Positions 1 through 12,980 of a stretch of DNA of 64,000 bases are shown here, in pieces; positions within the stretch are counted from its first letter, which is position 1, and each line of letters opens with the position of its first letter. The notes below the pieces were generated by a model, which searched no databases, was not told where the DNA came from, and saw nothing but the letters and a program-made list of their open reading frames with translations. The DNA is from Chinchilla lanigera. Lineage: Eukaryota; Chordata; Mammalia; Rodentia; Chinchillidae. The stretch covers positions 1,958,892-2,022,891 of the forward strand of contig NW_004955435.1 of the NCBI RefSeq assembly GCF_000276665.1, in the 5' to 3' direction. The position numbers and the translations under genes are program-made.

Positions 1-1550
1 CTTGAACAAATTAGCCTTCCTGCCCTTATTGTTTTTCAGTCTTTAAAATGGGCGCTTCTAGTTTAACTCAGTGCTGTGTTCCTAAATAGTATTTTTTTTT
101 TAGTGATTTTCAGTGGTCAGGACAGTAGCGTCAGCTCTGGCTTGCCATAGACTTGGACAACCTGCTGCTTGGTCGCTCTGTGGCCGTGCTTCACGGCTCT
201 TCCTCGCTGGGTTTCCGTTATCCAGTGAAAGTTGCCCATTGTTCCACCTGTACATTTGGAGTCTGAAGAACAAAAACCAGCCAGTATATGTCAAATAACG
301 CTAAAAAGAATTTGATAATTCAAGTAAATGTATATGTTGCTTATAAAACCAAGGAAAGATAAAGAGCCTCACTCAGTTCATTAACCAGTTACTGAATTAG
401 TGTTTGTGTTATCCACATGAATAGTAAATGAATTCATTATAATATGTGCCATTATAGTGAATAGCAAATGAATTCATAACTATGGGCTCCATAAAGATAT
501 TCCTAATGGAGAAGTTATGCATTGTCAAGCTGGTTTCCAGAGTAACTTACATTGAAATGCAGGAAATAAATAATACTAGGCAGAACATTGCTTAGTTGGG
601 AAAAGTAGATTCTGTAGGACTGAAAACATGGTGTATGAGTTGGTAATACGTCAGTAGCCTCAGGTGACTCAATTTCTGGTTTCCATCCTTTTCAGTTAGT
701 GGCTGAGGTGATTCAGAGACAAGGACACAACTGTATGCGGCTGATCAAATGGGAAGTTTGGTTGTGACTAGGTGGATTAAGTAAGAGAGTCTCACAGGGT
801 TTTCGTCTTTCCCTGCTCTAAGGCTTCCTGAGGCAACGGCTATCACACTCAATCAGTCTCAGGTCAGCTGCTGTACACAAAATTTAGTGATACCCTCATC
901 TGCCCACCTTTTTTGAAGCACAAGAATAAAATAAATTTTAGAATGAACAGCATGAACGGTGTACCCTTGAAGTAATATTTGGATTTTATTGACCATCATG
1001 AATAGATTATGAAATCATGGCAGCAACAAAAGCACAGATGGTGTCTTACTATAAACCTGCAAGCTGTAAGTAGTGAGCCCAAAGACCAGTCAGTGGGCAT
1101 TTGGGGGCCATCAGTGGTCTAGGATCTACCCTATGATAACTTCCCATCTCGATTCAGAACTAATTTCCTAGGAAAAAATGACCCAGTGTCTTGGTTTCAA
1201 AATAAAATTAAAATACTTTCAGGGTATAATTTCCAAAAATGCTACTTTTATAAGTAATCTTAATTTACAGATTACATTGGAGCCCATGAGAGCAAAACTT
1301 AACAAGTGTGAATAGTGAAAGAAATGGAAAATAGCACTTTACAAATGGAAGAAGTTTGACATCATCTGCTGGACTACCGTGTGCAAAGTGATATGTAGCA
1401 TATGTCAATAAATGGCCATGCTAGTTTTCAAGAAATTTGCAATGTAATCTATCATGTACCACTTAAGTACAATATTAAGTAGACTGGGGGAAGGCTTAGA
1501 ATCAATACATACATGTGGAATGTGAATAACAGTAACAAAACAATAGCAAA
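1..1550. other. Intergenic, nothing recognised
   Basis: AT-rich unique-looking sequence with no supported gene. The 61-64-codon open frames on both strands at 100-298 lie in a locally GC-rich stretch and show no family resemblance. Confidence 0.5.
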
Positions 1551-1552
1551 CA

Positions 1553-1700
1553 CTCGTATAACACTTCCTATGTGCCAGGAACTGTTCTAAGCTCTGTGTG
1601 TACATTAACTTACTTAGTTTTCACAAGGCTATGCCATAGGTATTAGTATCATCCTCAACTTACATGTGAGGAGACTGAGCCAAAGATGAGTAAGGAACTC
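1553..1700 (-). repeat. MIR SINE fragment
   Basis: Reads 'ATGTGCCAGGAACTGTTCTAAGC' style sequence, then 'TATTAGTATCATCCTCAACTTAC' and 'GAGGAGACTGAG', in the order expected for the reverse complement of the MIR 3' half. It is old and diverged. Confidence 0.6.
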
Positions 1701-1729
1701 AGAGATAGCAACCACAACCCTTTCATCCT

Positions 1730-1827
1730 TTTTGTTTGTTTGTTTTTTTTCCAGTACCGGGAACCAAACTCACGACCTTGCGCTTGCCAGGAAAGCGCTG
1801 TGCCGCTGAGCTAAATCCCCAGCCCCT
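1730..1827 (-). mobile_element. ID SINE (tRNA-derived), flanked by 11-bp target duplication
   Basis: The plus strand reads T-rich tail, then CAGTACCGGGAACC, then GAGCTAAATCCCCAGCCCC, which is a minus-strand ID with its A-rich tail to the left. CCTTTCATCCT occurs at 1719-1729 and again at 1828-1838 as a perfect target-site duplication. The intact duplication implies fairly recent insertion, into sequence just beyond a MIR. Confidence 0.9.
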
Positions 1828-2669
1828 CCTTTCATCCTCTCCCTTAGCGTGGAAGGTTGTTGCTCAGGAGGACCTGAGCAACATGAAGAGAATGATAAGA
1901 ATGTCAAAGAGGGCAGAGCTGCAAAATTCATAGTCTGATGGAGAAGACTTTTTGTAGATAAGGCAGCTCAGAGAGCTTTAGACGAGGGTTTTCCAGACAA
2001 GAAACTGGTAAACATGTTGCAAATATAAAATAGGATGATCAGAGAAAAAAATGGAAGAAATCAATAACTAGATCCTCAATAGTATGTTGGAGTAGTGATT
2101 AAGGAAGTGGTTTCCAGATCATGTGTAGTGAAAGAAAGAATAGAGCATAAGAAAACAGAGACAATATGCAAAGCCTGTTTGGAGGAATTTAGGGTCCCAA
2201 ACAGTGAGAATAAGATTAGTTTTGGTGTTTTAAACAAATAGATGGAAAGTTTTACAAAGGAAGCATGGAGTAGATTTAGGAATGATTGCCAAAGGGGAAG
2301 AATCAATGAAGGCTGAGAGACTGAACACACCATAGACCCCTGGTAACATGGAAATTGGTCAAAATACAGCTTTTGAGATAGTTACACCGATTTGATACCA
2401 CTGTTGTGTGAGGATCCATATTGCTTTGGGTATAATCTCCCCAGCTCAAGTTCTTCAGCTAGCCAGTGGACCTACTTTACTAGTGATTATAATCCACAGA
2501 GGAAAGGAACAGAGCCAGGGAGTAAGACAGAGGAAGAATTAAACTCAGGGAATATCTTCAGGGAAGCCAGGAAAAGAGCTGGGTTTATGTTTCAGTGTTT
2601 CCTGAAAAAATTATCAGCAAGTTCAAAGATGCTTGGACCTTTAGTGCAGAAAGTTTTAAAGTTCTTCAG

Positions 2670-2671
<2 letters not shown>

Positions 2672-2709
<38 letters not shown>
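2672..2709 (+). repeat. (CA)n microsatellite
   Basis: About 19 uninterrupted CA units followed by interrupted ACACATA motifs to 2728. Confidence 0.97.
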
Positions 2710-2712
<3 letters not shown>

Positions 2713-2831
2713 TACACATACACACATGTGTCCAGTCAATATAACTGTAACACACATGAGCTATAGTTTCAAAAAATTTCCTTTATTACCTAAACATGTA
2801 ATATGTATTACAGTTCAGCTATCTTTGACTG

Positions 2832-2916
2832 TTTTTATTTTTGGTTGTGCTGGGAATTGAACTCAGGCCCTTGCATAAGCTGGGAAAGTATCACTGAGCT
2901 ACAGCCTCAGCCTCTC
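2832..2916 (-). mobile_element. Diverged ID-like SINE
   Basis: TGCTGGGAATTGAACTCAGG followed by GAGCTACAGCCTCAGCC is the minus-strand ID layout, with several substitutions in the middle and no clear target duplication. It is older than the other ID copies in the window. Confidence 0.65.
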
Positions 2917-3018
2917 CTTGAGTGTTCTTAACTTTAGGAACACAATTCCTCAGAGCCTATTGAACTTGTTAGCGGCATGTTTCAGAAATGAGAAAGCTTC
3001 TCCTTGTCTGGCAAAGTG

Positions 3019-3345
3019 TTAAATGAAATAAATGGATGCTGTGGTTGATAGCTAGATGTTCCCACAAAGCCTCATGCGTAGCTGAGGTTTGGGGAGGTGG
3101 TTGGTTCATGGGGGCACGGCACTCAAGGGTGAATTAGTCCACTGATGACTTTATAGCTGAACAATGTTGGAGGGCGAAGCCTGGTGGGAGGAGGAGCCCT
3201 TTGCCCCTGCCGCGCTGCCCTGGAGCCAGCAGACTGTGGACCGAAACCTCTGCAGACCATGCTCCAGAACAAAGCACTCCTCCTTTAGAGCTGTGGGTGC
3301 TGGGCACTGCATTCCAGTCGTGAGAGAGTAGCCAAGCAATGTAAT
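3019..3345 (+). mobile_element. MaLR-type LTR, left arm of an inverted repeat
   Basis: TGCTGTGGTTGATAG followed by a fragment with 'TGATGACTTTATAGCTGA', 'GGTGGGAGGAGGAGCCC' and 'TGGACCGAAACCTCTGCAGA' follows the layout of rodent ERVL-MaLR LTRs. Positions 3019-3200 are about 94% identical, in inverted orientation, to 3909-4090. Confidence 0.6.
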
Positions 3346-3384
3346 TAAATGAGATGTATCCGATTTTGTGCAATAGATCTCACT

Positions 3385-3445
3385 CTGCTTTACAGATGAA
3401 GAAGTGCGTTCAGTGGCTTGCCCAGGGCCCCAGAGCCTAAAGGGA
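3385..3445 (-). repeat. MIR fragment
   Basis: CTTTACAGATGAAGAAGTGC followed by GGCTTGCCCAGGGCCCCAGAG is the reverse-complement MIR core. Confidence 0.5.
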
Positions 3446-3884
3446 AACCATGCTCTTGGATGGAGTTTAAGGCTCTCTCCCTGGTGTATGTGCTTCATTT
3501 GTACCTGAAATTGAAGACACTGACAATATAATCCTCACTGTGCTATCCAAAGTTGCGTTCTTCACATAATGACTTTTAGAAACTACCCAGAAGTGTTATG
3601 CTGTGGCTCATACCTCATCAGACAAAGCTTATTCAGGGCTTCGAAAGTGGGTCCCTTTCGCTCAACTTAACAATGCTGTCATCTACGGCAGCTTGGTGGC
3701 ACAGCACCAGCAGGTCCCTGAGTGTGACGCTAAGCCAGAGTGGAAGCTAAATGAGAGCGAATTTCTTTTCTGGAGCAGAATGCTTTTGTTGTCATCCTTA
3801 TGTTCATCATGTTCTTAGCATGCTCTCTGAAGGAAAAACAGTAATGTGGATTTATTGACGCTACTTTCTGCTACCCTTTTATAG

Positions 3885-4090
3885 GCAGGGCAGCATGGCA
3901 GAGAAGAAGGGCTCCTCCTCCCACCAGGCTTCGCCTCTCCAATATTATTCAGCTATAAAGTCATCAGTGGACTAATCCACCGTTGAGTACCGTGCCCCCA
4001 TGAACCAACCACCTCCCCAAACCTCAGCTATGCGCAAGGCTTTGTGGGAACATCTAGATATCAACCACAGCATCCATTTATTTCATTTAA
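3885..4090 (-). mobile_element. MaLR-type LTR fragment, right arm of an inverted repeat
   Basis: This is the reverse complement of 3019-3200, with roughly ten substitutions and one single-base indel over 182 bases. The match includes about 18 bases (TTAAATGAAATAAATGGA) lying outside the apparent LTR start. Confidence 0.65.
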
Positions 4091-4299
4091 TATTTATATT
4101 TATAATGAATAACCAATTAGTTATTCTCAATATCTTAGTGGTTCCCAACTAAGGGCCACTGTAATATCACAAATTTATTCATGCATTCGTGTATTCACTC
4201 AACAAACTTTTTTGAGTCATTTTTAGTGTTGGGATATTGAATAGCATTTTGGATACAAAGACAAATAGAATACTAAATCCATCTCTTTGAAGTTCCTTT

Positions 4300-5735
4300 T
4301 CTTTAGCATGTATCTTAGAAATTTTCACGTATGTTTGTGGGTATGTAGTACTGTACATAAGATTTTAAAATATGTAAAAAATAATTCATATTTATAATAC
4401 CTTAGTATTATGCTCCAAACATGCAGTCTTCCCAAATGATTCAAATTCTATTTTTCAGGAGGAACTGCCTTAAACAGCACTTTTCCTCCTACACTGACTG
4501 ATACAGTACCTCGCACTTGGTGAGTAGCCAGAAATGATTTCTTGATTGGCCTCTGAGGATCTTTATTCTTTAAAGTATACACTTGGCATTTTCTTCTTGG
4601 CAATAATGATTTTTGATGACCAGTTAGATTGATTTATTCTTCCATTGAGTACTAATGAATGCTGGATGTCTTAGGTTGTATATGGATAGTTGCTTTTGAG
4701 TTCAGTTTACATCTAAACAATGTCTTGATGCCCCAGGACCACTAGAGATGATTTGTCAAAGTTATTTTTTAAGGACAGTATGCCAGATAATGTCTGTGTG
4801 ATGCCGCCATCCCTGCATAGCCTAGCTTTTAAGTCCAAGTGTGGACTGCTTTGTGCTTGCACATTCGGGGGTGGGGGGGAAGCAAGACTGAAGAACCCTG
4901 GAGCTGCTCGGTCACGGGAGGCCGTTCATGCAGTCAGTTGTCCTGGCTCTCCAGGAAGCCGTGGCCTAAAGACAGATTGAGCAGATCTAAGCCAATAACG
5001 TGGCTGACGCTTCAAAATCAAAACAAAACTCAAAATCTGATAAATCACTTTGTTTAAAAACAAAACCAAAGAAAGTTAAGTGATTCTATGGGAGAAGATT
5101 TGTTTAGCAGCCGGGCATTCAAAACCTGAAGGCCCAGGGAGACAGGGTGGGAACTTAGCTCGCATAACAGATCCCTCTGCTTTAAAGAGTGATTATAAAA
5201 TACGAGAGAAGTTGCATTATTTTCTCCTTTTGATCAGGGTTGAAGGTAATGGAGTGAAACAAGTTTAATCATTGAAGAGCTTCAGGAAAGCTGATTAAAA
5301 CTAAGCTATTCTTTTCACACGTTTAGGGGACAACTTCTTTTGTTTACACTTATTTTTTTCTGTATTAGTGTTGGCTCACTCATTACTAAGAAGTCAGCAT
5401 TGCGTCCTTAAATCTGATGCACATTGTGGAGCAATAAAACTGGCCTGCAGAGTTCAGAGCTGCTTCCAGATTAATTTAGTTTCAATCAGCTCCTCTTTGG
5501 AGGACACTATGGTCGGCTTCACGTTCTCCACAGCACCTGCATGAGTGCACGTGTGCGGCTCTTGGGCAGTAGTTACTCCTGCTGATCCCACCACACTTTT
5601 TGATTCTCTCTTCCTGATGCCACTGTAGCCAACTCGTATTTCTTTCTGATCCTTTTTACATCTTAGTCTTCTTTTTAGGGTGGGTTCTTGTGTCATATTT
5701 CTTTACTCAACTCCTTTTCAGGTGTCTGCCCCCGG
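4300..5735. other. Intergenic, nothing recognised
   Basis: AT-rich unique-looking sequence. A weak resemblance at 4138-4300 to old MER5/L2-class repeats (GTGGTTCCCAACTAAGGG; ATTCACTCAACAAAC) is too diverged to assign. Confidence 0.4.
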
Positions 5736-5995
5736 TTCCTTTCCTATCAATCTGGTCCCTGGGAGAGCTCTGTGATGACACCCAACTATTCTGCCCCAAA
5801 TCTTCTCTGCAGCTCTCTTTAATTACCTCTGCCGGTGTTCTCTGCTTTACTGCCTTTTAGACAGCTGAAGTCCTTGGGTTAAAAGCCAGCACTGGCATTT
5901 TCTCTCCAGATGTCCCCCCTTTCCCGTGTTCACTGTTACTTTCGTTGAATGCTGACGTCTCAGATATCACCAGCATAACCTGCCGATGAGATGAA
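5736..5995 (+). repeat. Possible L2 fragment
   Basis: Pyrimidine-rich text with 'CTGATGACACCCAACTATTCTG' character resembles an internal part of the L2 3' region. It is highly diverged. Confidence 0.3.
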
Positions 5996-8680
5996 GTTGA
6001 GCTCTGCATCTCTGAAGGTCAGAGAGAACTCCGACTAGAACTTCAGCAGTATCTGTAGGAGTGGGAAGCAAGTGTTAGGTTTATAGAAATTTGAGACTGA
6101 CTTCAAATGGCTGTTCCGATATGGGCACCTGATTGGACTCGGGTGAAGATCAGCATGTGACAGACCAGGAGCACGGAAAACTGCAGGGATCTTGGAAGGA
6201 AGAAGCTCAAAGAAGCTAAGGGTGTGAATCACGGATGCTTTGCACTGAAGAGTTGATTGGTGTTTCCAGAAATTTGTCTCATGAGCAGCGAGACCATTTG
6301 CCTGAAGTCAAGTTCATGCACGGCAAAGTCTTTTAATGAGGACAGTGTTAACGATGGTAAGTCATGTTTGGAGCAGCTTAGGCAGTTTCCGTCCACAGTG
6401 TCTAGTCTGCATGTGGAGACAGGGCTCAGATGTCTCCATGCTTTCTGTACACTTGCTTCACGTTGTCAGTGTTTAAGCTCTAAGAGCATTTGACACGTCT
6501 TACCATTTCCCAGAGGAAGCCATTCATAAATGATCACTGCTCAATAAAAACTCCTTTTAAAAACTATTTTATTGCATCACATTTACCTTGAATACCTAAT
6601 AGAAAAAATTCTGACCCATCTGTAATACTCTTCATGGTCGGCGCTTTGATTCCTAGTATATACCTGAACGTAACCCCATGGTACTATCCGTGACGCTGTA
6701 GGGCGTCTGTATTTACATGGACGTTCCCCAGGCTTCCTTAAACAACTACTTAAGGCAGCCTTTAGAGCCCTCTCTGCAAAGCAGGCAACATCACCTGCAG
6801 AAGAGACAATAGTTCAATGAATATATGTTGAAAAATTTAGCTTGAGGATTTTGTGTTTATTGTTAATATTAGGTAATATTTTTTATTAGAAGTGTGTAGT
6901 GACCTGTTTCATCGCTATCAGATCACGTAGGTGATTTTAAGTAATAACCTCCTTATGCCTTTGTATGTAGTCCCAGTTTGGACAGCTGGCTATAAGGCCT
7001 GGGGGTATTTAATATTTGTTGAGGAGCTCAGGCCTGAGACAGACTGGTTTTGGGGTCCTCAGTAGCTATGTGATGCTGAGAACATATACTAGCTCTCGAG
7101 GACACAGTTTATCCTTTCTAACGTGGCAGTAGAGTTCCACCTGACTGTGTTTATTCTTCAGGGTTCTTACAACAACGTATCACCACTTAGCTGGTTTGAA
7201 GCAACAGTAATGTGTTGTCCTGCTCTGAAAGCTAGAAATGCAAACTCAAATTCTTGGCGGGAGGTTTGCCTCTTTCTTGCTTTTGGCGAATGGCTACCAA
7301 TCTTTGCTGCCCGTGGGCTTGCCGTTGCATAAACCCAGCCTGCGACTTGGCCATCACAGATCACTCTTCCTGGTGTGTCTGTCTCCACACGGCTGTGTTC
7401 TTGAACCAGCCACACGGGGTTGCGGGCACAGCCTGCCCCAGGACCTCCTTGCTTCACTAATCTCATCCGCAGCGGCCCTCGTTCTAAGTAAAGTCATGTT
7501 TTCAAATAGTAGAAATTAAGGCTTGCATATCTCTCTTGGTAAACCAAGTCGACTCACAACACTGACTTACAGAATTCTTACTTGAACTAGAATGACAGAT
7601 CACTGGCATCTGCTAGAGGCCACGAAATTCCTTCCTCCCTCCTGCCAGACTGTCATTACTGTGACTACTCACGATTTTTGTCCCTCAGTGCCTTTACACT
7701 TATCAGAAAAAGTGCACTGGCTGTGACGAAAGCTGGGTCACAACCCGGTCCGCTTGTCCTCACCATCGGGTGGTGGTGTCTCAGGACGGGCCCATCAATG
7801 CTACGGGCTACTTTATTTCAAGAATCGTGTACTTGCCCTCCACGCCGCACCCAGACCCCGCCGGTAGCTCCTCAGTGACACTGTTCTGTCCGGCTGCGCT
7901 CTCTCCTGTGCCCGCAGTGTGCTTCTGTGCAGTCTGCTCGCATCAGCCAAGAGCGGCGCTTAGCGGCCGGAGGCCTCTCCCCCATTGCCTCTGATACAGG
8001 AGTTGCCTTAAGTTAAGGGTGTTTGTGGAAAGTTAGTTTGTTTTAATTGTAATACTTCACTTTTGGCAGTACTTGTCTACTGCCAGATTTCTAGTTCCCT
8101 TAACATTTAAGATTGCCAAATCAAGCCATCTGTAAACATGAAAAGTTGCAAAGCGAGGGTCTTCCACCAAAGGGAGAGTTTTACTAATCTGGGAAGAAGC
8201 GAGTCCCGAAAGTCCCAAGTCATAGTTTGGAATGGGTATTCCCTCTCTCTTTTCCACTCTCTGCATGTCTTGGGGTTTTCTGAACGTAGGTGGGCCGTGG
8301 TTTGATGGCCGCCTTTTCCTCTCCTCCTGTCACGAGTGTGCCTTGGCAGTGGTTACAGAGAAGCCCAGCACAGCCTTTCTCCAGCCAGAAAGGTTAAAAC
8401 TGAGCTGTCGGGACAGCCCAGCTCTCTGCTGTTGGAGAGTTATTCTGTTTATTCTACATATGTTTCTTTTTAATTAAAATGTCATTTTTAATTAAAAATG
8501 AAATGTCAAGAAAAAAATGGCAAAGTCTGGACGACTGCAAGGACTGCAAGCAGAAAGAAGTGAGCAGAGAGAAATAACTTTAAAAGAATAAGAACAGTAT
8601 CTTATTCCCCATTTTGGTAGAAACAAAACCAAAAGCAAAGCGAGAAGAGGCTTGGGGAATCTTGAATGCTCTTTGCTGTT
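5996..8680. other. Intergenic; CpG-bearing patches, no gene supported
   Basis: The stretch has mixed composition, with GC-richer parts at 7250-7480 and 7730-7990 that produce overlapping open frames up to 99 codons on both strands. None resembles a known protein and there is no splice-site pattern that supports exons. Confidence 0.4.
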
Positions 8681-8682
8681 CA

Positions 8683-8684
<2 letters not shown>

Positions 8685-8717
<33 letters not shown>
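8685..8717 (+). repeat. (CA)n microsatellite
   Basis: About 16 perfect AC units. It accounts for a run of alternating V and C residues in minus-strand frames. Confidence 0.97.
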
Positions 8718-8719
<2 letters not shown>

Positions 8720-9065
8720 CAACTTCATAGCTTGTTTCCATAATTACAAAGCGTATTTGATGTGTGGGCACCTGCTTTCAAAGTGAATCCGTGATGCTGA
8801 CAGGGCTGCATTTTCCAGGAGTGACAGAGCTACTGAGGAGATGGAGCGCTGACTGCACAGGGCACCAACAAACTGTGCAAAGCACCCCTGCTGGCCATTT
8901 ATTTACATTTTATAGACGTGTAACGCCTTGGAGTTTAATGTGGCACTTTTACTTTGTTATGAAGACCCACGCCTACCATGGGCTTTCCAAGAACGATGCA
9001 ACACTTACATCTTGCATTTCACCATTGTTCTGATAGAGCATGTTTCACGTTATGATTAGATTCTT

Positions 9066-9161
9066 TTTTTGTTTGTTTGTTTTGTTTTGTACCAGGAATC
9101 GAACTCACAACCTTGCATTTGCCAGGCAGGCGCTGTACCGCTGAGCTGAATCCCCAGCCCC
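9066..9161 (-). mobile_element. ID SINE with 14-bp target duplication
   Basis: A minus-strand ID: T/G-rich tail, GTACCAGGAATCGAACTC, and GAGCTGAATCCCCAGCCCC. The target duplication is ATGATTAGATTCTT (9052-9065) against ATGATTAAATTCTT (9162-9175), one mismatch. Confidence 0.9.
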
Positions 9162-9529
9162 ATGATTAAATTCTTAAATTCCCATAAGCAAAAATGATTG
9201 CACTAGACTATACACTCTTTCCTCGAGAGCGGGGATGGGTACGCGGTGAGGGCCGGAGGGCTTGTGGGAATCGGTTGCAGAAGAACGACAAACGCATTTT
9301 GGTGTTGAGGAAGGGAAAGACCTAAAGGAAGTGAGCGCCTCTTCAGCAGACAGTGTCTTGATTTGGTCTTTCCTCTCTTCCTTTCAATGTCTTTTTTACT
9401 CTTGGTCGGGCTGAGACTCCTCCTACTCCATGTTGACGGTTTTGCTCTCGTCTTCTCTCCTGTATGATACCACGCTCTCCCCGACTCAGTTCTTTGCGGA
9501 AACTCTTTCCTCCAAGAGAAATGCAGTTT

Positions 9530-9895
9530 CCAGCACACTGTCCCCTCCCCGCTGGCCTCCCTGTACTCTCCGTTAACTCCCCACACAGCTTCTCCTACTC
9601 ATCCTCTGGAGCTCGGTCTGTGAAATCCTTTCTCAACGTCAACGACGTCTCTCCTGTAACCGCCTTTCACCTCCCACCAACTGGTGCTACGCTTGCTGTA
9701 TTCTTTTATAATTCCCGGGGCTTCTCCTTTGCAGCACGTATAGCATTTCTAATGCAGTGATCAATTACAAAATTAATTAACTTACATGTTCTAGGTTATA
9801 AGCTTCAGGAGGGTAAAAATGGTACCTGTCTTGTTAACTTCAATATTCCTCATACCTCACAGTCTTTATAGATAATAATAGATAAATGTTTGTTG
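9530..9895 (+). repeat. L2 LINE 3' end
   Basis: Cys/Leu-coding pyrimidine-rich text is followed by 'CTAGGTTATAAGCTTCAGGAGGG', 'GGTACCTGTCTTGTTAACTT' and 'GATAAATGTTTGTTG', the classical order of the L2 3' tail (TAGACTGTAAGCTCCTTGAGGG ... TTTGTTGAATGAA). Confidence 0.65.
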
Positions 9896-12470
9896 TTGAA
9901 GAAGTATTACTCTCAGTAAAGTAAGCTTCTGAAAGTTTTTGGTTAGTATGCTTTGTGAAAAAGTACATCAAAAGCAGTACAGATTCCAATAGATTCTGAA
10001 AGGGCTCCACAAACAGTTATATATACTTGTAGCTTAGCTTTTGCTATGCCCCAGTCTTAGCAAATTCTGTGAAAGATGATAATAGGACTTATAGTTAGAT
10101 ACTGGTAATGACAGAAAAGACAATGCAATTTTATGAAAACACATTTCAATTAATATATGTGGAGATGCTATGATATGCCAGCCAGCGTGCTTGGTACTTA
10201 CTGTCCCTCTAGGTTAGGAGGTTTCAGCTTAGTAAAATTTACTGAACAAAAAGAATGGAAGAACATTTTTATCTATGTTGGCTATCTATTGTATTCCCCA
10301 CAAGTAAGTGTTATCTAGAGAAAAATGAAAGTCAGGTGGCTGTCCAGTTCTTAACAGTGTATGCACCTAACTGTACACGTATCTATTTAAAAGCAACACC
10401 CTTGAAATGCTTCTCTTTGTTTACCTCATTACCTGATTAGCTGGTATGGAATTACTACTTCATTGGAAAGTAAACAACATGGTTGGAAGGTGTGTATTAA
10501 TTTCCCTGTGTAGTAATGTTTTTAGGTGTGTATTAATTTCCCTGTGTGGTACTCAGTCTTGTAAATATAAGTAATAAAAGTAAAGACTTCTCTTATCCAT
10601 TTTACTGGATATGTTTTGACAGTTATCTTTGAAAAATTATTGAAAATTTTCCCCCATTTTCTTTATCACCATGACATTCAAAAAGTTCTGCCTGTGTCCA
10701 ATTGAAATCTCTCCTGTTTTATTAAACCAGTTTCTGCTTGTTTGTGCCTTTGTGTCCACTGAGAGCAACTGATCAGAATCCTTCATATAAAACCCTTTAT
10801 ATTCTTGGAGACAGTAATTTCCTGTGAAATATTTAGTTGAAAATTCCATAAACTTTAAGAGAAAAAAAGCGCTGTGGTCAGTTTATATTTCATGAAAGTA
10901 ATATTTGAAAGCTCCAAACGTGAAGATAGCTACTTTTACTTTTCTATGTGGCAAATTAACCTTGCTCCCCTTTTTAATAGCCCCCCTGTCAAGTTTCATC
11001 GCAGGACATTTAAATTATTCATTTCCTGTCAGTCATAGTTAATTATTTGAAAAAGTGTGCACCAGTGCTTCTTTTTAGCTTTTCTTAATTTCTTGGTAAA
11101 TTTTTTTGTATTCTACAATTTAAATTTATAATTGTCCCAATGTAAATTATCATTCATTTTAAATTAATTTAGCAATTTGATTTTAAAACCAATAGGAAAA
11201 CAATTGTGTAAAATACTGAAAATATATACTGTCTTTTAGGTTTGAGTGACTTCATTGCCCAAATAATTTTTTTAAAGAAGATATCCTTAGCATTAGTTTC
11301 AGAAGTTCATGTGGTAGTTGTCCATAATAATACAAGAAATTCAAACATTTATGCCACATTAAAGGCAAAGTATCACTTAAACTGAACCTTTGTATGGGAG
11401 TCTAGATGTGCAGACCTTTTCTGGGCTTGCTCCCATGCAGGATTAACTATCTCATAATCTGTCTCTTCTTTATGTCAAAGCCCTCTTCCGTTTGGCAGTT
11501 CTGTGCTTGAAGGGGTCTGTGTAATAGATTAGCAGAGCTCTGCCCAAGTGTTTCCTTGGTGTTGGTGAAAGGCTGCCCTCTTGTGCAGAGAAGAGAAGCA
11601 ACTGTTAAAAAAAATTCATTTACCTGATGCAATTTCTACTGGATTGTAAAATGGAAGTTAATACTATACCTGGAACCCACAAGTTGTCATTTAAAGGTAT
11701 TGGGAATTACCCATACTTTTTCTTTGGATTCTTTGTACTTTGTCCGGGGTTATAATTTTATCAACCCTTCCTACAATTTAAGGCAAAGACTCACTCTCTC
11801 CTTTAGGGAGCATCTCCCCCGTTGGAAGAGCTAGCGTGCTTCCTTTTCAAAAAGTGACCAATGTCTTTATTTCTAATTATTTTGGTCAAGTCATGAATGG
11901 GATCATATAACTACATAAAAAAAGAAGTTAAAATCACTGCCAGGGGTCCATGAAAGGCTGGATCATGCTTTTGTCACCAGTGGGCAAGAAGTTGGCAAAT
12001 TTTCACAAAATTAGGACAGAAAAGAAGAAATTACACACACTCTCTGACTTCTGTTTTCTTTTCTGTCTTATTTTACCAAGTTTCTCATTCTACTGAAGAG
12101 ACAGTATTTCCAAAGCGAATATTTGATAAGTAGATAAGATAGTATTTCTACTCAATACTTTAATAATGTTGTATTTTATGCAAATGATGTCTTACATTCT
12201 TTACATTAGAGTTTTAAAGAATTTAACAAATAATTATTGACATTTAGAAGAGAATCACTTGCGTATTTTTGTGAGTGGTTTAAGAGTGGCTAAGAATCCG
12301 CAGCAAAGCTATCCAAATTAATTACAATGCTTTGTCTTTAACACACAACTCACAGAATGTAGAAGTGAAACTTTGGCCTACACTACCGTTTGGAATTCCA
12401 GAAGTTCTCCAGTCATTAGAGAATGTTTGAGCCTCATGTTTTTAGGAGACAGGAATAGCCTGATAGCCTA
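9896..12470. other. Intergenic AT-rich DNA, nothing recognised
   Basis: Long AT-rich unique-looking sequence. A short direct repeat, GGTGTGTATTAATTTCCCTGTGT, occurs twice at about 10489 and 10527. No gene or clear mobile element is seen. Confidence 0.4.
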
Positions 12471-12980
12471 ATGGCAAATAGCACTTCAAGCAAAATTCAA
12501 ACATGTGTCCCCACCAAAGTTTGTACATAAAAGTTAGTAGTAACAGCCATGGAAGCCAAAATGTGGGAAAAAAGCCAAATGTCCATCAAGGGTCAAGATG
12601 TGGCTTATTAACACAGCAGGATAGTAGTCAACCATGAGGTACATGGGCAGTGAAAGCCTAGTGCTAAGTGAGAGGCCAGCACCAAGGACTCCATACTGTA
12701 CGGATGATTTTTTCTTTTTGCCAGAATAGGTAAATCTGGAGAGACAAAGAGTATCTTAGTGGTTTCTCCAGGGCAGGGCTGATAAACGAATAGAGAGAGA
12801 GAAGAAGAAAAGGAAGTGGTTGTTAGTTGGGGAGTTTTGGGAGTGAAGATAAAAATGTTCTAAAATTGATTGTGGCGGTAGCTGTCCAACTTTGTGAATA
12901 TATTAAAGACTATAGAATTCTGTACAGATGGGACTGTTGTAGTATTGGAATTACGTTTCAATAAAGCCATTTCTTAAAGT
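12470..12980 (+). mobile_element. Old L1 LINE 3' end
   Basis: The order 'GTCCATCAAGGGTCAAGATGTGGC', 'CTAAGTGAGAGGCCAG', 'CCAGAATAGGTAAATCTGGAGAGACA', 'GGGAGTTTTGGGAGTGA', 'AAAATGTTCTAAAATTGATTGTGG' and 'TTCAATAAAGCC' matches the 3' end of old mammalian L1 families. It is heavily diverged and non-coding. Confidence 0.8.

Noticed and set aside
2392..2766. 124-codon open frame ending in a Thr-His repeat
   Set aside because: The end is a translated CA microsatellite and the rest matches nothing known.
9203..9586. 127-codon minus-strand frame
   Set aside because: It overlaps the start of an L2 fragment and has no recognisable protein features.
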